64,000 nt of DNA, taken from contig CAWGKA010000004.1 in NCBI GenBank assembly GCA_963823045.1, positions 124,001-188,000 of the forward strand. The letters are read 5' to 3'. The stretch is from JADLGL01 sp963823045 (lineage in GTDB: Bacteria > Pseudomonadota > Alphaproteobacteria > Rhizobiales > Kaistiaceae). Below, one piece after another: positions 27,497-36,589 of the stretch. Below the pieces are notes generated by a model. That model saw only the letters and a program-made list of their open reading frames with translations, was not told where the DNA came from and made no database searches. The position numbers and the translations under genes are program-made. Numbering within the stretch: position 1 is the stretch's first letter; the number at the start of each line of letters is the position of its first letter.

Positions 27497-29410
27497 TCAG
27501 CCGTGATGGTGGCGGGCGTAGCCCTTGGCGATGAGGTAGGAGACGATCTCTTCGGCGAGGGCGTCCGGCGTCTCAATCGCTGCCTTGAGATGGAGGTCCG
27601 GTTTCTCCGGCGGTTCATACGGGCTGTCGATGCCGGTGAAGTTCTTGATCTCGCCCTCGCGCGCTTTGCGGTAGAGCCCCTTGGCGTCGCGTTGTTCTGC
27701 GACCGCCAGCGGCACATCGACGAAAACTTCGATGAACTCGCCCTCGCCGACGATGTCGCGCGCCATGCGCCGTTCCGAACTGAAGGGCGAGATGAACGAG
27801 ACGAGCACGATCAGCCCGGCATCGACGAAGAGCTTCGCCGTCTCGGCGACGCGGCGGATGTTCTCGACCCGGTCGGCGTCGGTGAAGCCGAGGTCGCGGT
27901 TGAGGCCGTGGCGAACATTGTCACCATCAAGGAGATAGGTGTGGCAGCCGAGGAGATGCAGCTTCTCTTCGACGAGATTGGCGATCGTCGATTTGCCGGC
28001 GCCTGACAGCCCGGTGAACCACAGGATCGCCGGCCGTTGTCCCTTGGCGTCGGCGCGCGCCGCCTTGTCGATCGTGAGCGCCTGGCGGTGGATATTGGTC
28101 GCGCGGCGAAGGCCGAAGCGGATCATGCCGGCCGCGACCGTCGCGTTGGTGAAGCGGTCGATCAGGATGAACGAGCCGGTCGTTCGGTTCTCGTCATAGG
28201 GGTCGAAAGCGATCGGCTCGACCAGTGACAGATTGCCGAAGCCGATGTCGTTGAGTTCAAGCGTCTTCGCCGCCAGCGGCTTGAAGCTGTCGATGTCGAC
28301 CTGATGCTTCAGTTCCGACACGGCTGCGCCGACGGTCCGCGTACCGGACTTCAGGAGGTATGAGCGGCCCGGCAGCATTTCATGGTCGCTCATCCAGATG
28401 AGATGGGCGGCAAGCTGATCGGACACTTCCGGTCGCGCCGTCGCTTCGACGAGGATGTCGCCGCGCGACACGTCGATCTCGCGGTCGAGCGTCAGCGTCA
28501 CCGCCATGCCGGCCTCGGCCTCTTCGAGGTCCCCGTCCATGGTGACGATGCGTTCGATATTGGCGGATTGTCCCGTGGCGGCGGCGACGACGGTCGCGCC
28601 CAGCGCGATGCGGCCGGAGGCGAGCGTGCCGGCATAGCCGCGGAAATCGGAGTTCGGCCGGCTCACAAGCTGCACCGGAAAGCGGAACGGCTCTTCGGCT
28701 TCCTCGGTATGGACCTTGATCGTCTCAAGATAGTCGAGGAGTTGCGGCCCTTCATACCAGGCAAGGTTCGGGCTCGGCGCGATGACGTTGTCGCCGAAGC
28801 GCGCCGACAGCGGAATGGCGATCTGCGTGGCAAAGCCGAGCTCGGCGCTGAGTTCCTCGAACTCGGCGGCGATCTCTTCGAAGCGCTTCTGGTCGAAGCC
28901 GACGAGGTCGATCTTGTTCACCGCCAGAACGACATGGCGAATGCCGAGCAGCGAGACGATGAAGGCGTGCCGGCGCGTTTGCGTGAGAATGCCGCTCTGC
29001 GCATCGACCAGAAGGACGGCGAGATCGGCGGTCGAAGCGCCGGTCGCCATGTTGCGCGTGTATTGCTCGTGGCCGGGCGTGTCGGCGACGATGAAGCGGC
29101 GCCGGTCGGTGGCGAAATAGCGATAGGCAACGTCGATGGTGATGCCCTGCTCGCGCTCGGCCTCAAGGCCGTCGACGAGGAGGGCGAGGTCGATGTCACC
29201 GCCGGTGGTGCCGTATTTCCGCGAGTCGCGCTCCAGCGTCAGCAGCTGGTCTTCGAACAGCTTCTTCGAATCGTGCAGCAGCCGGCCGATCAGCGTCGAC
29301 TTGCCGTCATCGACGCTGCCGCAGGTGAGGAAGCGGAGAAGGTCCTGATCCTTCTCGCCGGCGAGGAGCTCGGCGACGGCTTCGCGATCGAGGGTGACGG
29401 CGCCTTCCAT
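27497..29410 (-). CDS. cysN/cysC: Bifunctional sulfate adenylyltransferase subunit 1 / adenylylsulfate kinase
   Basis: 637 residues. The N-terminal EF-Tu-like GTPase (CysN) has P-loop CGSVDDGKSTLIGRLL, DTPGHEQYTRN and NKIDLVGFD. The C-terminal APS kinase (CysC) from about residue 450 has P-loop FTGLSGAGKSTIANLVEEK and GDNVRHGLNRDLGF. With CysD it converts sulfate and ATP to APS, then to PAPS. This fusion (NodQ-like) is usual in rhizobia. It starts on the last base of the cysD stop (TGATG). Confidence 0.97.
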   Translation of the reverse strand: MEGAVTLDREAVAELLAGEKDQDLLRFLTCGSVDDGKSTLIGRLLHDSKKLFEDQLLTLERDSRKYGTTGGDIDLALLVDGLEAEREQGITIDVAYRYFATDRRRFIVADTPGHEQYTRNMATGASTADLAVLLVDAQSGILTQTRRHAFIVSLLGIRHVVLAVNKIDLVGFDQKRFEEIAAEFEELSAELGFATQIAIPLSARFGDNVIAPSPNLAWYEGPQLLDYLETIKVHTEEAEEPFRFPVQLVSRPNSDFRGYAGTLASGRIALGATVVAAATGQSANIERIVTMDGDLEEAEAGMAVTLTLDREIDVSRGDILVEATARPEVSDQLAAHLIWMSDHEMLPGRSYLLKSGTRTVGAAVSELKHQVDIDSFKPLAAKTLELNDIGFGNLSLVEPIAFDPYDENRTTGSFILIDRFTNATVAAGMIRFGLRRATNIHRQALTIDKAARADAKGQRPAILWFTGLSGAGKSTIANLVEEKLHLLGCHTYLLDGDNVRHGLNRDLGFTDADRVENIRRVAETAKLFVDAGLIVLVSFISPFSSERRMARDIVGEGEFIEVFVDVPLAVAEQRDAKGLYRKAREGEIKNFTGIDSPYEPPEKPDLHLKAAIETPDALAEEIVSYLIAKGYARHHHG

Positions 29411-30315
29411 CAGAAATAGCCCTCGCGCTTCTTCTTCTCCATCGACCCGGCCTCGTCATGGTCGATCAGGCGGCCCTGACGCTCTGAAGTGCGGGCGATC
29501 AGCATCTCGGCGACGATGTCTTCCAGCGTCGTTGCCTCGGACTCGATCGCGGCGGTCAGCGGGTAGCAGCCGAGCGTGCGGAAGCGGACGCTCTTCATTT
29601 CCGGTTTCTCGCCGGGCTCCAGCCGCATGCGCTCGTCGTCGACCATCAGCAACTGGCCGGAGCGATGCACCACCGGGCGCTTGTCGGCGAAATAGAGCGG
29701 GACGATCGGGATGTCCTCGGCGAGGATGTATTGCCAGATATCGAGCTCGGTCCAATTCGACAGCGGGAAGACGCGGATCGATTCACCGGGGCTGATGCGC
29801 GTGTTGTAGATCGACCAGAGTTCCGGCCGCTGGTTCTTCGGATCCCAGACATGGTTGGCGCTGCGGAAGGAGAAGACGCGCTCCTTGGCGCGGCTCTTTT
29901 CCTCGTCGCGGCGCGCGCCGCCGAAGGCCGCGTCGAAGCCGTGCATCGTCAGCGCCTGCTTCAGCGCCTCGGTCTTCATCATCTGCGTGTAGTTCGACGA
30001 GCCATGGTCGAACGGATTGATCCCCTTGGCGCGAGCTTCCTCATTGGTGTGGACGATGAGGTCGAGGCCGTATTTGGCCGCCGTCTCGTCGCGGAAGCGG
30101 ATCATCTCCTTGAACTTCCAGCCGGTATCGATGTGCAGCAGCGGGAAGGGCAGCTTGCCGGGGAAGAACGCCTTCCGCGCCAGATGCAGCATCACCGATG
30201 AATCCTTGCCGATGGAATACATCATCACCGGCTTGGAGAAGGTGGCGGCGACCTCGCGCATGATGAAGATCGCCTCGGCTTCCAGCCGTTGCAGATGGGT
30301 CAGCGGACGCGTCAT
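29410..30315 (-). CDS. cysD: Sulfate adenylyltransferase subunit 2
   Basis: 301 residues from ATG 30315. PAPS-reductase/ATP-pyrophosphatase fold with PP-loop MMYSIGKDSSVMLHLARKAF, then LLHIDTGWKFKEMI, GGARRDEEKSRAKERVFSFR and the C-terminal VRFRTLGCYPLTAAIES. It forms the ATP sulfurylase heterodimer with the following cysN/cysC product. No cysH, cysG or sulfate permease is adjacent, so this two-gene operon supplies APS/PAPS. The 149 bases upstream hold no clear regulatory motif. Confidence 0.97.
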   Translation of the reverse strand: MTRPLTHLQRLEAEAIFIMREVAATFSKPVMMYSIGKDSSVMLHLARKAFFPGKLPFPLLHIDTGWKFKEMIRFRDETAAKYGLDLIVHTNEEARAKGINPFDHGSSNYTQMMKTEALKQALTMHGFDAAFGGARRDEEKSRAKERVFSFRSANHVWDPKNQRPELWSIYNTRISPGESIRVFPLSNWTELDIWQYILAEDIPIVPLYFADKRPVVHRSGQLLMVDDERMRLEPGEKPEMKSVRFRTLGCYPLTAAIESEATTLEDIVAEMLIARTSERQGRLIDHDEAGSMEKKKREGYF

Positions 30316-30464
30316 GAAGAAAGTCTGGCCTCGCGGATTTGTGCGGCGCAAGCTAGGGCGGAGCCGCCTTCGCCTCAAGCACGAAGTGCCCGACTTTACC
30401 GCCGCATCGCCGCAAATGTCGCGCGGGAACGCCCTGACGGGAAACAGCTTTCCACCGGCCCCGG

Positions 30465-31244
30465 CTAGCGCCCCTGCCAGCGGAACCAACGGATTCCGAG
30501 CGTGAGGAACAGGGCCGCATACACACCGGAGACGAGCAAAGCGACCGTGGTATCCGTCGTCCAGCTGGATGGCGCCATGGCACCGTTGAGCACGGCCTTG
30601 ACGGTACCATAGGGCGACCAGGCGACGACTTCCTTGATCGTCTCGCCAAGCGCGCCGAGTTCCCCCATGGCGCCGATGAGGACGAAGGGGATGTAGATCA
30701 GGCGGGCTGCCGTGTTGACCGTTTCCGCCGAGGCGACGAGGCCGACCACCGCCTGGCCAAGGCCGAGATAGACCGCGCCGCTGAGAAGGGCTGCGATCGT
30801 GGTCGCAACATATTCCGCCGGGGTCAGCGTGACCTGGTCGACGAGGTCGCCGGCGACGAACACGGCGAGCGTCGTCACCACGATCAGGGCGAGTTGCACG
30901 ACGATGCGGCTGGTCATGATCGCCCAGCCTGGGGCCGGCGCGACGCGGAGGCGCTGGAATACGCCGCGGTCGCGGTCCCGCGCGATGCTGTTGGCGTAGC
31001 CCATCAGCCCGTTGGCGGCGATGCCGATGGTGATGGCCGAAGCGAAGGCGAAGGCCGCGCCATATTGGATCGCAATATCGTGCCACGCGGCGACGATGAG
31101 GACGGGGACCAGGATCGCCATGACCGCCGAGCGCTTCCGCCGCAGCATGGCGGTGAAATCGGCGCGCAGGAGCGAGCCCAGAACCTTCGGCATGGCCGGG
31201 GTTTCGAACTGTGGTTTGGCGATCGCCGTTTCCATTCCGTGCAT
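30465..31244 (-). CDS. ABC-2 type transporter permease
   Basis: 259 residues from ATG 31244 (or 31235). Six hydrophobic segments, beginning AVMAILVPVLIVAAWHDIAI, with ARDRDRGVFQRLRVAPAPGW as the cytoplasmic coupling element typical of DrrB-like exporters. It follows the ATPase gene by 5 bases. The pair is a small exporter for drugs, lipids or polymers; the substrate cannot be deduced. Confidence 0.87.
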   Translation of the reverse strand: MHGMETAIAKPQFETPAMPKVLGSLLRADFTAMLRRKRSAVMAILVPVLIVAAWHDIAIQYGAAFAFASAITIGIAANGLMGYANSIARDRDRGVFQRLRVAPAPGWAIMTSRIVVQLALIVVTTLAVFVAGDLVDQVTLTPAEYVATTIAALLSGAVYLGLGQAVVGLVASAETVNTAARLIYIPFVLIGAMGELGALGETIKEVVAWSPYGTVKAVLNGAMAPSSWTTDTTVALLVSGVYAALFLTLGIRWFRWQGR

Positions 31245-31249
31245 TCCTG

Positions 31250-32032
31250 TCAGGGGCGAATTTCGCTGCCGGTGAGGCCGATGAACACATCCTCCAGCGT
31301 CACGCGGCCAGCGCGCGAAACCGCCCTGACGCGGGGATCGTCGGCGAACTTCTCGACCAGCTCGGCCGGCGGCGCGCTGACCAGGATGGTGCCGTGATCG
31401 ATGATGGCGATGCGGTCGCACACCGATTCGGCCTCTTCCATCGAATGCGTCGTCAGGATGATGGCGCGGCCGGAGTCCCGCAGCCTCTCGATCCGGGCCC
31501 AAAGCTGCCGGCGCGACTGCGGGTCGAGGCCGGTTGTCGGCTCGTCGAGGAGGAGCAGCATCGGCCGATGCAGTGTGGCGATCACCAGCGACACGCGCTG
31601 CTGCTGGCCGCCCGAAAGCTGGGCGAAACGCTTGCCGGCTTCATCGCCAAGCTGGATCTCGCCGAGGATGCCGTCGATATCGGCGCGGCTGAGCGATAGG
31701 CCGTAGAGACCGGCATAGAGGCGGATGATCTCGGCTACCGTCAAATCGGCATGGAAGCTGGTGGCCTGCAGCTGAACGCCCATATTGGCGCGCGCCGGAA
31801 GCGGGTCGTCGGCGAGGTCGATGCCTGCGACGTGGATCGAGCCCGATTTCGGATTCAAGAGGCCCTCGATGGCGCTGAGGGTCGAGGTCTTTCCCGCCCC
31901 GTTCGGGCCAAGGAGGCCGAAGATTTCGCCCGGCCGAACCTCGAAACTGACGTCGGCGACGGCCTGTTTCGGGCCGTAGAAAACGTTGAGATCCTGGACT
32001 TCGAGAACGGGAGCGGCCGCGCTGTCTGCCAT
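31250..32032 (-). CDS. ABC transporter ATP-binding protein (DrrA-like)
   Basis: 260 residues. Walker A GLLGPNGAGKTSTLSAIEGL, signature LSGGQQQRVSLVIATL, Walker B MLLLLDEPTTGLDPQSRRQL, switch His in ILTTHSMEEAESVCDR. The C-terminal extension after ILVSAPPAELVEKF includes VTLEDVFIGLTG, as in drug and lipid exporter ATPases. It partners the ABC-2 permease immediately downstream. It is co-directional with cysQ, 30 bases upstream. Confidence 0.92.
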   Translation of the reverse strand: MADSAAAPVLEVQDLNVFYGPKQAVADVSFEVRPGEIFGLLGPNGAGKTSTLSAIEGLLNPKSGSIHVAGIDLADDPLPARANMGVQLQATSFHADLTVAEIIRLYAGLYGLSLSRADIDGILGEIQLGDEAGKRFAQLSGGQQQRVSLVIATLHRPMLLLLDEPTTGLDPQSRRQLWARIERLRDSGRAIILTTHSMEEAESVCDRIAIIDHGTILVSAPPAELVEKFADDPRVRAVSRAGRVTLEDVFIGLTGSEIRP

Positions 32033-32062
32033 GGCTTCAGGAACTGAGATCGAGAACCGGTG

Positions 32063-32894
32063 TCAGGCTCGGCTCGCGAAGGGATCAATGGGCCCAGTGG
32101 CGACGAACCACGGGTTGAGGAAGGGGTGAGGGGCTTCACCCTGGGGTCTGGCGCCATAGGTGAGAACTTGGCCCTGGAGGTCAAGAACGCGCCCGCCGGC
32201 CGCGGTCAAAACTGCGTCACCAGCGGCGATGTCCCACTGCGAGGTCGGCGCGAGGCGTGGATAGAGGTCGGCCACGCCTTCGGCGATCCGCACCATTTTC
32301 AGCGACGAGCCGGCGGCAACGATGTTTGCGCCGGGAAAGCGGGCGATGAACTCGTCCGTCGCCGCATTGCGGTGCGAGCGGCTGGCGACGATGTCGATGC
32401 CCTCCGCCGGCGGCTCGCGCACCGCGATCGGAACGCGCTCGCCGGAGGCGACGTCGAGCCGGCGTGCACCGGCACCGACGACGCCGATCCACACCTGCCC
32501 GAGCGCAGGGGCGCCGACGATGCCGGCGACCGGCCGGCCGTCGCAGATGAGCGCGACATTGACGGTGAAATCAGGGCCGCCGCGAATGAAATCCTTTGTT
32601 CCGTCAAGGGCATCGACGAGGAAGAAGGTCGTGCCAACCTCGGGTACCCGTCCGGCGGAAACCTCCTCCTCGGCGACGATCGGACATCCCGGCGCCACCT
32701 CGGCGATGGCCTTGAGGAGGATCGCCTCGGCGGCGCGGTCGGCGGCGGTGACGGGGCTGGAGTCGGCCTTCGTCTCGACCTCATGGCCCTCGGCGCGGAT
32801 CTTCGAGGATCGCCTCGCCGGCCGCGATCACGGCCGGGACCAGCGCTTCCATCATCGCCGCGTCCGTCTCGGCCTGGGTTTGATAGACTTGCAT
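32063..32894 (-). CDS. cysQ: 3'(2'),5'-bisphosphate nucleotidase CysQ-like, one frame break
   Basis: Inositol-monophosphatase-fold enzyme, corrected length about 276 residues. Metal-binding motifs: VAEEEVS with its Glu, FFLVDALDGTKDFIRGGPDF, and the C-terminal QWDIAAGDAVLTAAGG. The N terminus is in another frame: MQVYQTQAETDAAMMEALVP runs to AGEAILE, then one extra base at about 32802 (beside GATC), then IRAEGHEVETKADSSPVTAA. CysQ hydrolyses PAP, the by-product of PAPS use, which fits cysD/cysNC and the sulfotransferase. An IMPase-like role cannot be excluded. Confidence 0.85.
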
Positions 32895-32912
32895 GCGGTC
32901 GGTCTAACGGTG

Positions 32913-34151
32913 TCAGCCGGCTTTCGCCAGAACCGCCTGCAGCAGAACGTTCGCGCCGGCTTCCGCCCATTCCGGCGTGATCGCCTCGGCCTCGGTGTGG
33001 CTGACGCCGCCGACGCAGGGGCAGAAAACCATCGCAGCGGGCGCGATGCGGGCGATGTTGCAGGCGTCATGGCCGCCGCCGGAGACGATGTCGCGGTGGC
33101 CATAGCCGCAAATCTCGGCGGCATGCCGCACCGCGGCGACGCAGCTTTCGTCGAAAGCGGTCGGCGCGAAGGACAGGAGGTCCTCGATCCTGACATCGAC
33201 GCCTGCCCGCGTGCGGCAATGCCCTTCAGCGCCGCTGACAACTCGCTCCGTCATCGCCGCCAGCGTTTCCGCCACGGGATGGCGAAGGTCGACCGAGAAA
33301 ACGACAGAGCCGGGAATGACGTTGCGCGAGCCGGGCAGGGCGCGGATTTGGCCGACCGTGGCAACGCCCGGCGCATTGCGACGGCCCACCTCCGCCACGG
33401 CTTCGACCATCGCCGCGGCAGCGACCAGCGCGTCATGTCGCCGGTCCATCGGCGTTGTGCCGGCATGGCCGGCGGCGCCCGTCACCGTGACGTCGAGCCA
33501 GCGCACGCCCTGCGCATGCGTGACGACGCCGATCTCCAGGCCCTCGTCTTCGAGGATCGGCCCCTGCTCGATATGGAGCTCGAAATAGGCGGCGAGCGCA
33601 TGGCCGATCGGTGCATCGCCGGCAAAGCCGATGCGGCTGAGTTCATCGCCGAAACGGAGGCCGGCTCCGTCCCTGCCGTCGAGGGCGAAGGCAAGGTCCC
33701 GCAGCCCGGCGAACACGGCGGAGCCGATCATCGCCGGGGCGAAGCGCGCGCCTTCCTCGTTCGTCCAGTTGACCAACTCGATCGGGTGCTCGGTTGCCAC
33801 GCCGGCATCCTGCAGCGTCCGCAGGATCTCCAGCGCCGCCAGGACGCCGAGCACGCCGTCAAATCGGCCGCCCATCGGCTGCGTGTCGAGGTGGCTGCCG
33901 ACCATCACCGGTGCGGCGCTCGGCATTCGTGCCCGGCTCGCCGCGCGAACATGTTGCCGATTCCGTCGACGCTCATTTCCGCGTCGGCCTCTCGGCACCA
34001 GTCGGCGAGGAGGCCGCGTGCATCGCGATCGAGATCGGTGAGCGTCAGCCGGTTGCTGCCGCCGCCGGCGGTTGCGCCGATCTCGGCCATCGCCATCAGG
34101 CTCGCCCATAGGCGATCGCCATCGACGCGAAGGTCGGCTTGCGGCGGTCAA
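32913..34151 (-). CDS. Zn-dependent hydantoinase/carbamoylase family amidohydrolase, two frame breaks
   Basis: M20-type amidase (N-carbamoyl amino acid / allantoate / beta-ureidopropionate hydrolase family), corrected length about 412 residues. Metal sites: VGSHLDTQPMGGRFDGVLG, LVNWTNEEGARFAPAMIGS and FELHIEQGPILEDEGLEIGV; dimerisation domain with VTGAAGHAGTTPMDRRHDAL; C-terminal SGGGHDACNIARI. The start is most likely TTG 34151, overlapping the upstream stop (TTGA), with +1 at about 34130-34145 and -1 at about 33925-33945. Between the breaks the frame reads LWASLMAMAEIGATAGGGSN. Gene context suggests carbamoyl-beta-alanine as a possible substrate. Confidence 0.85.
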   Translation of the reverse strand: MTAASRPSRRWRSPMGEPDGDGRDRRNRRRRQQPADAHRSRSRCTRPPRRLVPRGRRGNERRRNRQHVRAASRARMPSAAPVMVGSHLDTQPMGGRFDGVLGVLAALEILRTLQDAGVATEHPIELVNWTNEEGARFAPAMIGSAVFAGLRDLAFALDGRDGAGLRFGDELSRIGFAGDAPIGHALAAYFELHIEQGPILEDEGLEIGVVTHAQGVRWLDVTVTGAAGHAGTTPMDRRHDALVAAAAMVEAVAEVGRRNAPGVATVGQIRALPGSRNVIPGSVVFSVDLRHPVAETLAAMTERVVSGAEGHCRTRAGVDVRIEDLLSFAPTAFDESCVAAVRHAAEICGYGHRDIVSGGGHDACNIARIAPAAMVFCPCVGGVSHTEAEAITPEWAEAGANVLLQAVLAKAG

Positions 34152-34684
34152 GAGACCAGCCCGAGGCCGAGGAACAGAAATGACAACGCCATACCGATGC
34201 AGGCCACCGTCGCCAGAACGAGTTGCGGCCGCAGCGACAGCCGAAAGAGGACCACCAATACGGCGATCGGAACGAGGCCGACCAGCATCGACCAGCCAAC
34301 CGCCGGGGAAGGCACGCCGTCGCGGAGCGATAGGAACGCGAAGGCGGCAAACCAGACGACGACCGGAAGGAAGCCGATACCGCCGGTGACAAAGGACGTG
34401 TTGAGGCCGATGACGCCGACAACGAGCAGCAACTGCCCAACGGCCGCGAGGATCATCCCGGCAACCGCAACCCAGGTGATTGCGGCGAACCAGGTCGGCG
34501 CGCCGACCAAGTCGTTGAGAGCGATCGCCGGCAGGATCAGAAGCAGCAGCGCGACGGCGATCGCGACGTCGTTGAGCGGCCCGAAATGCCGGCCGCGCCC
34601 GAGGAAGAACAGCAGGCCGAAGATCAGCGCCGCCAGAAGTGCCGGGATCGCCAGGAATGCGGACAGTCCGGCGGCGACGTCCAT
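34148..34684 (-). CDS. Hypothetical polytopic membrane protein, 178 residues
   Basis: Five or six hydrophobic helices (AFLAIPALLAALIFGLLFFL at the start; TLVATV-like Ala/Leu segments to the end). No motif that I can name. It lies 4 bases downstream of the aminotransferase gene and overlaps the following amidohydrolase start, so all three are probably one operon. It could be a transport or sensing partner, but no family evidence supports that. Confidence 0.65.
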   Translation of the reverse strand: MDVAAGLSAFLAIPALLAALIFGLLFFLGRGRHFGPLNDVAIAVALLLLILPAIALNDLVGAPTWFAAITWVAVAGMILAAVGQLLLVVGVIGLNTSFVTGGIGFLPVVVWFAAFAFLSLRDGVPSPAVGWSMLVGLVPIAVLVVLFRLSLRPQLVLATVACIGMALSFLFLGLGLVS

Positions 34685-34688
34685 GGCC

Positions 34689-36015
34689 TCATGCCAGCCG
34701 CTTCAGAACCGCGCCCAGCATCTCCGCCAGCTTGCCGATCTCGTCCTCGCTGATGATCAGCGGCGGCGACAGAGCGATGGTGTCGCCGGTGGCGCGGATC
34801 AGGAGGCCGTCTTCGTACGCCGCCAGGAAGGTGTCGAAGGCGCGCTTCGCCGGCACGCCGGCAATCGGCTCCAGCTCGATCGCGCCGACAAGGCCGTAAT
34901 TGCGCACATCGATGACATGCGGCGCATCCCACAGCGAATGGAGCGCCTCCTCCCAGACCGGCGCGAGATCGGCAGCGCGGGTGAGAAGGCCTTCCTCGTC
35001 ATAGGTGTCGAGCGTGCCGACGGCTGCCGCGGCGGCCATCGGATTGCCGGAATAGGTGTAGCCGTGGAAGAGCTCGGGCACGTGCTCCGGCCCGGTCATG
35101 AACGCCTCATAGATGCGGTCCTGCACGACGACGCCGCCCATCGGGATGACGCCATTGGTGAGGCCCTTGGCCATCGTCACGATGTCGGGGACGACGTCGA
35201 AGGCATCAACCGCGAACGGCGTGCCGAGGCGGCCGAAACCGGTGATCACCTCGTCGAAGATGAGGAGGATGCCGTATTTGTCGCAAATCTGCCGGAGGCG
35301 CTTGAGATAGCCCTTCGGCGGCAGCAGCACGCCGGTCGAGCCGGCGATCGGCTCGACGATCACCGCCGAGATCGTCGACGGGTCGTGCAGCGACGACGAG
35401 CCGTTCCAGGTCGTCGGCGAGTTCGGCGCCATGCTCAGGCAGGCCGCGCGTGAAGGCATTTCGCGACAGATCGTGCGTGTGACGGAGATGGTCGGCGCCG
35501 CCGATCAGCGGACCGAAGGCCTTGCGGTTCGGCCCAAGGCCGCTCACCGACAGGCCACCATAATTGACGCCGTGATAGCCGCGCTCGCGCCCGATCCAGC
35601 GATAGCGCCCGCCCTCGCCATTGGCGCGATGGAAGGCGTTGGCGATCTTCAGCGCCGTCTCCACCGCCTCCGAGCCGGAATTGGTGAAGAACATGCGGTC
35701 GAGGCCGGTCGGCAACTGCGCGGTCACGCGCGAGGCGACCTCGAACACCTTCGGGTGGCCGAACATGAAGGCCGGCGAGTAATCGAGTTCGGCGGCCTGT
35801 TTCTGGATCGCTTCGACGATGCGCGGCCGGTTGTGGCCGGCATTGCAGCACCACAGGCCCGCCGTGCCGTCCAGCACCTGCCGGCCGTCGTCGGTGCGGT
35901 AATACATGCCGTCCGCCCCGACGAAGATGCGCGGGGCCGCCTTGAACTGCCGGTTCGGCGTGAACGGCATCCAATAGGCGTCGAGATTGTTCGTCTTCGG
36001 CTGCGATGTCATCAT
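34689..36015 (-). CDS. Class III (omega-amino acid/beta-alanine--pyruvate) aminotransferase, one frame break
   Basis: PLP enzyme, corrected length about 441 residues. The N-terminal LDAYWMPFTPNRQFKAAPRI and GTAGLWCCNAGHNRP are characteristic of beta-alanine/omega-amino acid:pyruvate transaminases. PLP site: FTNSGSEAVETALKIA, IFDEVITGFGRLG (Asp), and VTMAKGLTNGVIPMGG (Lys). The break is at about 35385-35395 (+1), where ADDLERLV continues as SLHDPSTISAVIVEPIAGS. It heads a probable operon with a membrane protein and a carbamoylase-type hydrolase. Confidence 0.88.
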
Positions 36016-36163
36016 GCCTCCGGTCGGCAGGGCCTTGGCTGGATTGAGGATGACGGCACTTACGGCTTCGGTCGCGGAAGCCCGTCAGCTTTGGTCGACG
36101 ATGCGGAAGCTAGCCAAGGGCCGGCGCCCGCTCAAGGGCGGGGCCGAAGGTGGGAGGCCTTCG

Positions 36164-36589
36164 ATGTATCGCCATTCGCAGCGTTTCGGCGTCGTACCGA
36201 GCGCTCTCATTGTCCTTGTCCTTGCGGTTCTGGCCGTTTTCACGCTGGTTGCGCCGCTGCTCATCGTGGCCTTCATCCCGGTTGCCTGGGTAGCATGGAC
36301 CTTCTCGCAACTCACTGTGACAGTCGGCACCGACGCCGTGGAATGGGCCTTCCGCGGCGGATTTTGGCGCAAACGGCTGCGCTTCGCCGACATTGTCGAG
36401 GCAAAGCCGGTGCGGAACCGCTGGTGGTATGGCTGGGGCGTGCATCTGACGCCCAATGGCTGGCTCTACAATGTCGGCGGGCTCCATGCTGTCGAACTGC
36501 GCACGAAGGCTGGCCGGCGGCTCCGCATCGGCAGCGACGAACCGGACTTGCTAGCGGCCGAGATCGACAAGCGGCTCAGGCGGTCCTAG
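36164..36589 (+). CDS. Membrane-anchored PH-like domain protein, 141 residues
   Basis: Starts at ATG 36164 behind GGTGGGAGG. Two adjacent TM helices (VVPSALIVLVLAVLAVFTLV; IVAFIPVAWVAWTFS) are followed by a beta-rich domain with FGGF-like turns (WAFRGGFWRKRLRFADIVEA; NRWWYGWGVHLTPNGWLYNV) and VELRTKAGRRLRIGSDEPD, a pattern seen in bacterial PH domains. It overlaps the convergent purD stop by CTAG. Function unknown. Confidence 0.65.
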   Translation: MYRHSQRFGVVPSALIVLVLAVLAVFTLVAPLLIVAFIPVAWVAWTFSQLTVTVGTDAVEWAFRGGFWRKRLRFADIVEAKPVRNRWWYGWGVHLTPNGWLYNVGGLHAVELRTKAGRRLRIGSDEPDLLAAEIDKRLRRS

